From contig JAEOSZ010000052.1 in the NCBI GenBank assembly GCA_016840095.1, forward strand, positions 1 to 57,228: a DNA stretch of 57,228 bases. The letters are read 5' to 3'. Below the pieces are notes generated by a model. It saw only the letters and a program-made list of their open reading frames with translations. It made no database searches and had not been told where the DNA came from. Numbering within the stretch: position 1 is the first letter of the stretch; every line of letters begins with the position of its first letter. The position numbers and the translations under genes are program-made. This document shows positions 51,505 to 57,228 of the stretch, piece by piece. The DNA is from Candidatus Heimdallarchaeota archaeon (GTDB lineage: Archaea; Asgardarchaeota; Heimdallarchaeia; Heimdallarchaeales; Heimdallarchaeaceae).

Positions 51505-52044
51505 ATGAAAAATTCCTATATTTTCTTTCGACATGCATTAACAAGAATAGATAAGGAACAACCTGCTGAAAAATGGGTTATTTCAGATGATGGAATTCAA
51601 GAAGCTTGTGAAGTTATTTCATCAGGGAAGTTTGACGATGTTGATGTGATTATCTCTTCATCAGAGAAGAAGGCCATCCAAACTGCTTACTATTTAGCAG
51701 AAAGAATTGAAAAAGAAATCTTCCTAAATCCTAACTTCAAAGAATTAGACAGAGGTCATGAATTTATTGAATCAAAAGAAGATTATGAAACGATGGTATG
51801 GAGAATATTTAATAATAGAACGGAGTGCAGCTTTGGATGGGAAACTGCTGAAAAAGCTCTTGCAAGATTTAAAAGAGGTATTGCTAGAATTGAAAACACA
51901 TACTCAAATAAGAAAATCTTCATTGTTAGTCATGGAATTGTTTTAACACTCTATTATGCTGAACTTCACGGGTGGGATTTGGAAGAGACTTTCAAGCAAT
52001 GGAAGGAGTTACCTTTCTGTGGATACAAAATAATTCAGGAATAG
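51505..52044 (+). CDS. Histidine phosphatase (phosphoglycerate mutase-like) family protein
   Basis: About 179 residues from ATG 51505. The start motif YIFFRHALTRID carries the phosphate-binding Arg-His of the RHG family, here with Ala in place of Gly. SSSEKKAIQTAYYLAE provides the second Arg-like position region, and IFIVSHGIVLTLYYAEL the second catalytic His. The 75 residues that could be added upstream in frame have no similarity and contain promoter sequence. Substrate unknown. A TATA box lies in 51475-51484 region. Confidence 0.8.
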   Translation: MKNSYIFFRHALTRIDKEQPAEKWVISDDGIQEACEVISSGKFDDVDVIISSSEKKAIQTAYYLAERIEKEIFLNPNFKELDRGHEFIESKEDYETMVWRIFNNRTECSFGWETAEKALARFKRGIARIENTYSNKKIFIVSHGIVLTLYYAELHGWDLEETFKQWKELPFCGYKIIQE

Positions 52045-52135
52045 GGTGGTTGATGAAATCTATTGCACAGCTGGTTGTACAAGAAGTTGTTTTTTGAGAT
52101 AAGTAAATAAATGAAAACGAACTTTTAATGAAACA

Positions 52136-52834
52136 ATGGATAATATCTTCAAAATAAGGTTGGGACTAACAAACACTTTTCTGTTGAGAGTTTCTGATGG
52201 ATATTTATTAGTAGATGTGGGTACGAAAAGGAGAACCAAGAAACTTCTCAGGATTCTTGATGATTACAATATCACTCCAAACCAGATTAAATACATAGTT
52301 TCAACACATGCCCATTATGATCATGTAGGAGGTCTAGCAGAGATAAAAGAGATTACTGGAGCCAAAGTAATTGCACACAGAAATGCCAAAGAAAGTCTTG
52401 AACAGGGAAGAAATTCATATGTTGGTTTAAGAATTAAGTGGTTTAATCCTATAATACGAAAGATTCTCGAAAGAGTTCATGCGTTTAAACCTGTTACCCC
52501 AGATATCATTATTGATGATAAATACTTCTTTGACGAATATGGTACAGATTTGAGAATAATCCACACCCCAGGACATACTCTCTGTTCAATTTCAATGATT
52601 GATGAAGATGGTAATGCATTTGTTGGAGATACTGCAATACGATATCCCTTTAAACCACTTGGTGGTTTTTCTGTAATTGCTGCTGATTTTAAATTGTTGG
52701 TGCCTAGCTGGAAAAAGATTATAGAAGAAGGAGCAAAAAGAGTCTATATAGCACATGGAAAATCACTTAAAATAGAAAGGATGATTAGAAAAACCAAAAG
52801 AAAGAAATGGAAATCCAGTACTCATAAAGCTTAA
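52136..52834 (+). CDS. Metallo-beta-lactamase-fold hydrolase
   Basis: 232 residues. It has the metal motif THAHYDHVGG (HxHxDH), the IIHTPGHTLCSISM strand-His, FVGDTAIRYP with the bridging Asp, and the final IAHGKS His. It is a di-metal hydrolase of the MBL superfamily, probably acting on a thioester, phosphodiester or lactone. A basic C-terminus (RKTKRKKWKSS) may bind nucleic acid. No partner gene is obvious. A TATA-like box AAGTAAATAAAT lies about 30 nt before ATG 52136. Confidence 0.88.
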   Translation: MDNIFKIRLGLTNTFLLRVSDGYLLVDVGTKRRTKKLLRILDDYNITPNQIKYIVSTHAHYDHVGGLAEIKEITGAKVIAHRNAKESLEQGRNSYVGLRIKWFNPIIRKILERVHAFKPVTPDIIIDDKYFFDEYGTDLRIIHTPGHTLCSISMIDEDGNAFVGDTAIRYPFKPLGGFSVIAADFKLLVPSWKKIIEEGAKRVYIAHGKSLKIERMIRKTKRKKWKSSTHKA

Positions 52835-52891
52835 ATTCGAAGATAGGAATCGTTCTTTTTAGAAACATAATTTTAGTTAGCAGGTGTTTTA

Positions 52892-53560
52892 GTGGACAAT
52901 AAAGATGCAGCGAAACTGAATCTTAGGCATTTTGATGAGTGTTATACTCTAAAAGGAGATAGAAGAGTAGCAATAGGAACTGCAATAAAACATCAGAGAT
53001 TCGAACTTCTCAAGAAATTATTACCTGGAAACAGTTTAATTCTTGATCAAGGATGTGGGGCAGGTTATGTTGCTCAATGTCTCTTGGAAGAAGGTCATAG
53101 AGTGGATTGTTTTGATATTTCTCCAGTTGCTATAAGAAAATGTAAAGAATTTTTTACTTTAGCTGGATTTAGTTCAAAAAGATACAATCTCTGGATAAAA
53201 GCTTATTCAAATTTTGACTATCCTAAATCTAAGTATGATGGAGTTGTGGATTTATACAGCTTACATTTCATACCACATGAAAAACAGAAGGAAATAATTG
53301 ATAAAGTATACAAAGCTCTCAAAACTGATGGTTACTTCTTCTTTGCAGTTATGTTAATTGGAAGTATCAAGATAAAAGAACCATATTCAAAAATTGCTGA
53401 AGATGGTGCAACTTTGCTAAAAATTGATGACGTAGAAGCTTACAGATGCTTCTATCTATGGGATCCCTTTGAAGTAAGAAAGGTTTTAGAAGATTTAGGG
53501 TTCAAAATCATTCATTTTTATCATCCTTTTACAAGCATTGAATTTATATGTCAAAAATAA
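52892..53560 (+). CDS. Class I SAM-dependent methyltransferase
   Basis: 222 residues, GTG start 52892 after CAGGTGTTTTA. Motif I is LILDQGCGAGYVAQCLLEEG (about 49-68), with DCFDISPVAI (motif II acidic), then VVDLYSLHFI and motif KTDGYFFFAV. This is a small TehB/UbiE-like methyltransferase of unknown substrate. The AdoHcy it makes would be recycled by AhcY. It converges on the next gene. Confidence 0.85.
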   Translation: MDNKDAAKLNLRHFDECYTLKGDRRVAIGTAIKHQRFELLKKLLPGNSLILDQGCGAGYVAQCLLEEGHRVDCFDISPVAIRKCKEFFTLAGFSSKRYNLWIKAYSNFDYPKSKYDGVVDLYSLHFIPHEKQKEIIDKVYKALKTDGYFFFAVMLIGSIKIKEPYSKIAEDGATLLKIDDVEAYRCFYLWDPFEVRKVLEDLGFKIIHFYHPFTSIEFICQK

Positions 53561-53586
53561 GGTTTGTTGGATGTTTACTGAATTGC

Positions 53587-54033
53587 TTATGCTCTTAAAC
53601 CCAGCACCATTCCTTTGCCTTTGTTTTTCTTTCTTTCTTCCTTTAACTGCCGAAATTCTTTTTCATTTAATTTTTGAATTAGAATTCTTTCCATCTTTGG
53701 GTCAGTAACCTCTTTACTTAGGATGGCTTCAAAAACTAACTGCAAAGTAACTTCTAAAAATTTTTGTCCAAGTTTAGTAATCATATATTGATTCTTCTTA
53801 TTCAATGAAATTATTCCAAAGTCAATTAATTTAACAATATAGCTTGCAATACTATCCTTTTCCATTTTATCAAAGAATTTTATTAAACTTTTAAATTCAG
53901 CAGGTTCATAATGAAGGTAAGTTATAATGTTAAGAGCTTCCTCATCCTCAAGTATATCAAGCATATACGATATTTCACTTTTAGCATTAACTAGAAGGTA
54001 TCGAAAGTCATCTCTAGATAATTTTCCAATCAT
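53587..54033 (-). CDS. Winged-helix-like protein
   Basis: 148 residues. The N-terminal 100 residues match a winged-helix pattern: helix ILEDEEALNIITYLHYEPAEF, helix FKSLIKFFDKMEK, recognition-like helix SIASYIVKLIDFGIIS, then wing LNKKNQYMITKLGQKFLE. The C-terminus is helical and highly basic. It could bind DNA or RNA; no ligand site is visible. It is transcribed toward the methyltransferase gene and shares a divergent promoter region with the DinB-fold gene at 54127. Confidence 0.6.
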   Translation of the reverse strand: MIGKLSRDDFRYLLVNAKSEISYMLDILEDEEALNIITYLHYEPAEFKSLIKFFDKMEKDSIASYIVKLIDFGIISLNKKNQYMITKLGQKFLEVTLQLVFEAILSKEVTDPKMERILIQKLNEKEFRQLKEERKKNKGKGMVLGLRA

Positions 54034-54126
54034 TGTTTATCAAGCTATAGAGGTTTTTTGATTTTTTAAATTATTCCAAATTAAGAAGTGATATAATCTT
54101 AAATACTTGAACTTTAGCTTAACGAT

Positions 54127-54588
54127 ATGAAATATGGATTAGCTGACATGCTCAAAGATGCTTTAGATGCACATGATGTTCATCATGATCCCAGGAAGAT
54201 ACTCGATGATATCAAACCAGAATTAGCCAGTACTAAACCAGACTGGTCAGAGTATTCAATTAATTGTATTCTATTCCATCTGATTTATTGGCAAGATTTA
54301 TACATCGAAATGCTAAAAGATAAGAATGTTCCTATGCCTGAAGAATCTCCTTCTGTCCTATCATGGCCTAATAAAGAGCAAAGAACTGAATTGGTTTATG
54401 AAGAACAGCTAAAACGATTTTATGAAGGAATAGATGAAATGAAACAGCTGATAGAGGAAGTGGATTACCATAAATCTGTTCCCTCTTGGGGGGATGCTCC
54501 GAAACTCAAGCTAATTATTATAGTTTTTCAACATAACTCGTATCATCTTTCACAGATTTATACTATCAAGAAGTACCTAATGAAGTGA
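54127..54588 (+). CDS. DinB-fold protein
   Basis: 153 residues. Conserved histidine positions of the DinB/YfiT four-helix bundle are seen at ILFHLIYWQDLYI and FQHNSYHLSQIYTIKKYL; these residues usually bind a divalent metal. Activity is unknown; members include thiol S-transferases and metal hydrolases. A TATA-like CTTAAATACT lies about 22 nt before ATG 54127, so it is likely leaderless. The following 90-residue gene starts six bases after its stop and may be co-transcribed. Confidence 0.78.
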   Translation: MKYGLADMLKDALDAHDVHHDPRKILDDIKPELASTKPDWSEYSINCILFHLIYWQDLYIEMLKDKNVPMPEESPSVLSWPNKEQRTELVYEEQLKRFYEGIDEMKQLIEEVDYHKSVPSWGDAPKLKLIIIVFQHNSYHLSQIYTIKKYLMK

Positions 54589-54594
54589 GAAACA

Positions 54595-54867
54595 ATGAAA
54601 GGGACAATAAATGGACACCTAACTGTACAAATGGAAAGAGTTGGAACAAGATCTGAGGGACCTGAATATTACATTGAACCGACTGATGAATATAGCAAAC
54701 GATGGGATAGAATTCATGTTCGTAAACAGTCTCACAGATGGGAGGAAGATTCTAATTTGCAAAATTTAGTGAATAAAGAAGTAGAAATTATTGCTGATAT
54801 TATTGAAACACGGACATCTATAACTATTGATTATTTTGAAGTTAAAGAAAAAAGAAAAGGTGAATGA
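54595..54867 (+). CDS. Small basic/acidic beta protein, function unknown
   Basis: 90 residues, strand-rich with the pattern KGTINGHLTVQMERVGTR then EIIADIIETRTSITIDYFEV, which could be an OB- or PilZ-like small fold. No family can be named. It is six bases downstream of the DinB-fold gene and so probably translated from the same message. Confidence 0.5.
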   Translation: MKGTINGHLTVQMERVGTRSEGPEYYIEPTDEYSKRWDRIHVRKQSHRWEEDSNLQNLVNKEVEIIADIIETRTSITIDYFEVKEKRKGE

Positions 54868-54893
54868 TGCTAGATTTACTAGCATCATTTTTT

Positions 54894-56480
54894 CTAAGCA
54901 GTTGCAGCGTCAGCTTGGATAAATCCAGCACCCCAAACAAAAGAGGTCATGTATGCACTATTCCAGTAACAAGTAGACTGAAGATAGCTTTCCATCCATT
55001 GGACAGTTTGACTTCCATGAGCTTGGAACATTAGAGCATAAACACCTGCAGTTTGTGGGCAGGAGAAACTTGTACCTGAAGTATAGTAATATCCATCAGT
55101 ATATGGTAAAACTAATTGTTCACCAATACCAGTAACATCTACTTTTCCACCAGATGAGAAATCTGCAATATGTAATTGACTGAAATCACCTTCAGCAATA
55201 TCTGTAAAGATACCATCAATTCCATAAGCACCAGTTAAACTATCCCATCCAGCAGCTCCAACACTTGTTACATCAGCATATTCAGCAGGGTAACCAGTAG
55301 TATCAGAAGAATGTCCATCGTTTCCTGCAGAAGTTGCCAGAATAATACCAGCTGCTTCAGCTGCATCTATAGCATTTGCAAGATTTGTGTTAGTTCCAGT
55401 ATACCCTAAAGACATAGAGATAACCATATCATATCCAGAGAGTGCTCCATTGTGAAGACCTCTAGCGTAATCAATAGCATCTGCCCAGGCATTAAGCATG
55501 GTTGTGTCAGTGACACCTCCACCAATCCAGTAGACTGTTCTAATCATTACTATTTTAGCATCAGGTGCTACACCTCGTACCCATTGACCATTAAGATCGT
55601 AACCAATAACGGTTGCAGTACAAGCTGTTCCATGACCTTCAGTATCTTGATTCCAATCAACATTATCTATACCTAGTGATTTTGTCTGAGACATACAATA
55701 GTCAGTTAGAATGTTAGTTGCAGGGAATAATGTTCCCCAATTAGTTCCAAGTCCAGTGTCGATGATAACAACAACAGATCCATCTCCAGTAATGCCATTT
55801 GCGTGAGCAATTTCGGCATCGATTAGATCGTTCCACCAAGGAAGATCATCTGGTTGAGGACTAGAATTATCAACAGTAACAGATATCTGATCAGTTCCTG
55901 TTTGAGATGCACTATCTGTTGCTTCAGCATAGATTGTATGAGAACCATCAGAATATGTTGTAGTATCCCAAGCATAAGATGAGGAAGTAATTACATAGAC
56001 ACCATCAATGTAAATGTCAGGTGTTAACACTTCTTCATCAGTAACAGAAACTAAGATATTAGTTGTACCAGAAACAGTTGCTCCATTAGATGGACTAACA
56101 ATAGTCACAACTGGAGGATCGTCTACTCCACCACCATTATCTACGGTAACTGTAATTAGGTCACTAGCTCCACGAATTACAGCTTCGATATCATGTAATC
56201 CATCAGAGTATCCAGTTGTATCCCAAGTATAGGAAGAAGCCTTGGCTACTTGAACTCCATCTATGTAGATGTAAGGTCTTCTTGAAGCTGAAACAGTAAT
56301 AGTTACAGTACCAGAAACAGTAGCACCATCACTAGGATTAGTGATTGTACATACAGCTGGTTTAGGAGCCATTAGAGCAGAATAGTACTCACCAGTAGTA
56401 GCACTAACAACTCCAGTAACTGAAATTACTAAAACAGCAGTTAAGAAAATTTGAAAAATTATTCTTCTTTTCATTTTCAT
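54894..56480 (-). CDS. Secreted subtilisin-like serine protease with two N-terminal Ig-like repeats
   Basis: About 528 residues. A signal peptide (MKMKRRIIFQIFLTAVLVIS with VSATTG cleavage) is followed by two similar Ig-like domains (about 45-118 and 125-207) that share NGATVSGT, YIDGV and SYxWDTT. The S8 catalytic domain then has Asp242 in IDTGLG, His284 in EGHGTACTA, oxyanion Asn in ATSAGND and Ser in GTSFSCPQTAG. No propeptide or C-terminal anchor is obvious. The start is ATG 56480; GTG 56483 is one codon earlier and ATG 56474 is also possible. Promoter and palindrome are described below. Confidence 0.92.
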   Translation of the reverse strand: MKMKRRIIFQIFLTAVLVISVTGVVSATTGEYYSALMAPKPAVCTITNPSDGATVSGTVTITVSASRRPYIYIDGVQVAKASSYTWDTTGYSDGLHDIEAVIRGASDLITVTVDNGGGVDDPPVVTIVSPSNGATVSGTTNILVSVTDEEVLTPDIYIDGVYVITSSSYAWDTTTYSDGSHTIYAEATDSASQTGTDQISVTVDNSSPQPDDLPWWNDLIDAEIAHANGITGDGSVVVIIDTGLGTNWGTLFPATNILTDYCMSQTKSLGIDNVDWNQDTEGHGTACTATVIGYDLNGQWVRGVAPDAKIVMIRTVYWIGGGVTDTTMLNAWADAIDYARGLHNGALSGYDMVISMSLGYTGTNTNLANAIDAAEAAGIILATSAGNDGHSSDTTGYPAEYADVTSVGAAGWDSLTGAYGIDGIFTDIAEGDFSQLHIADFSSGGKVDVTGIGEQLVLPYTDGYYYTSGTSFSCPQTAGVYALMFQAHGSQTVQWMESYLQSTCYWNSAYMTSFVWGAGFIQADAATA

Positions 56481-56483
56481 CAC

Positions 56484-56501
56484 TTAAGCAAAATTGCTTA
56501 A
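56484..56501. repeat. Perfect 8-bp inverted repeat at the subtilase gene start
   Basis: TTAAGCAA, two central bases, then TTGCTTAA. It lies between the ATG (56480) and an ATTTAAAT TATA box at 56522-56529, overlapping the expected transcription start near 56500. This is a good candidate operator or 5' leader hairpin controlling protease expression. The remainder of the gap to 56754 holds only AT-rich sequence and one 23-codon open frame at 56583, which I do not call. Confidence 0.45.
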
Positions 56502-56754
56502 AGGAAATTTGTCGGAGCACTATTTAAATTTTTTCCGATTTTTTACATTATATTAAAGAATAATTTTATAGTAATCATATAGATGTCCTTACCAATTCTC
56601 TATGAGTTGGAAGACACCTTTCAAATTGGATTAAAAACAAGAGAAGTGGGTTGATCAGCTTAAATCAAAAGGATGCTGAGTTCAATACTGACTTTTTAAA
56701 GCTGAGGAGAAATTTAATAACCTATAGTGAGACTCTTATGAACTAGGTGATATA

Positions 56755-57150
56755 TTGGCAAATGACCCTAAGTTAATTGCAGAAGTAAAAGCATTTTTCG
56801 AAGAATTTGTTGCGGCTTATCCAAAGGACGATCTGGACAGATATCTTGATCTCTTCTCCCAAAACGAAAACCTAGTGATGTTCGGAACCAACCATAAATG
56901 GTTAGGTTGGGAAGAATACAAAACAGCACCAGCTGAAGAGAAAGAAAGACTGGGAGAGATCACACTCACATATGATTGGTTGAAAGTAAGTGCACACGAA
57001 TCAGTTGCCTGGATAGCTTCTGAAGTTAAAGTGCAGTTCAAAATGGGAGAAGATTGGAATATTGTTCCAGCAAGATTAACAGGAGTAGCTAAGAAGATTC
57101 AAGATAAATGGAAAATAGTTCAGGGGCACATCTCTGTAGTATCTGGTTAA
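56755..57150 (+). CDS. SnoaL/NTF2-like domain protein
   Basis: 131 residues of the SnoaL-like cone fold: KAFFEEFVAAYPKDDLDRYLDLF, GWEEYKT and the strand DKWKIVQGHISVV (as parts). Such domains bind small hydrophobic ligands or act as ketosteroid-isomerase-like enzymes; the role here is unknown. The start TTG 56755 follows AACTAGGTGAT. No operon partner is visible before the window ends. Confidence 0.8.
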   Translation: MANDPKLIAEVKAFFEEFVAAYPKDDLDRYLDLFSQNENLVMFGTNHKWLGWEEYKTAPAEEKERLGEITLTYDWLKVSAHESVAWIASEVKVQFKMGEDWNIVPARLTGVAKKIQDKWKIVQGHISVVSG

Positions 57151-57228
57151 GAACTTCATGAAAGGCCTTTAGAAAGGTTATTAGAAAAGGACCATAAAAT
57201 ATTCTAGATATATTTCATAAATGTTTTA

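Noticed and set aside
56583..56654. 23-codon frame after a TATA-like sequence upstream of the SnoaL-like gene
   Set aside because: Too short and without motif; could be chance.
1..57228. tRNA, rRNA, CRISPR arrays, insertion sequences, prophage
   Set aside because: I looked in all gaps for T-arm and acceptor patterns, evenly spaced repeats, transposase genes and terminal repeats, and saw none.

Overview
The window looks like a 57 kb piece of an AT-rich Asgard archaeal genome, most likely from the Heimdallarchaeia side; the clade is an inference. The archaeal frame is clear: Rpo6 and eL42, class I lysyl-tRNA synthetase, an ER-type signal peptidase, an archaellin-like pilin, geranylgeranyl reductase, and TATA boxes about 25 nt upstream of leaderless or short-leader starts. 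The Asgard flavour comes from an Arf/Sar-like small GTPase, a second small GTPase, several longin/roadblock-like domains and a B-box zinc protein with membrane helices. I see no rRNA, tRNA, CRISPR array, prophage or insertion sequence.

Layout. 1-9.7 kb: partial Lhr helicase, RimI-type acetyltransferase, an NSUN6-like RNA methyltransferase relative that has lost its catalytic cysteines, Arf-like GTPase, Rpo6, eL42, succinyl-CoA synthetase (sucCD), signal peptidase, small unknowns and a pilin. 9.8-25.6 kb: GDPD, S-adenosylhomocysteine hydrolase, a longin-like/multi-pass protein, an FtsX permease pair (one of 1397 residues), and a three-gene membrane glycosyltransferase cluster. 25.6-25.9 kb: two tandem minus-strand elements that look like C/D box sRNAs, each with its own TATA box. 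25.9-39.3 kb: B-box protein, a beta-sandwich repeat protein interrupted by an in-frame stop, a TPR/roadblock-like protein, geranylgeranyl reductase, LysRS, a possible longin-DENN-like protein, sirtuin-acylphosphatase-GTP cyclohydrolase II, a YkgJ-type protein and a GTPase.

39.5-51.4 kb is the highlight: a tightly packed 13-gene, 12 kb operon, korDABC - mvhD/flxD - two Fe-S electron-transfer subunits - FNR-like flxA - hdrA - hdrC - hdrB - fumarate-reductase-like Fe-S protein - fumarate-reductase-like flavoprotein. Gene content suggests a soluble flavin-based electron-bifurcating (or confurcating) complex joining NAD(P)H, ferredoxin, a thiol/disulfide or direct Hdr relay, and fumarate/succinate, next to a ferredoxin-dependent 2-oxoacid oxidoreductase. 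With sucCD 33 kb away, it would cover fumarate-succinate-succinyl-CoA-2-oxoglutarate, with bifurcation supplying the ferredoxin that carboxylation needs, or the reverse. This is inference from gene content.

51.5-57.2 kb: unlinked housekeeping-like genes (histidine phosphatase, metallo-beta-lactamase fold hydrolase, methyltransferase, winged-helix protein, DinB-fold protein), a secreted subtilase with Ig-like repeats, and a SnoaL-like protein.
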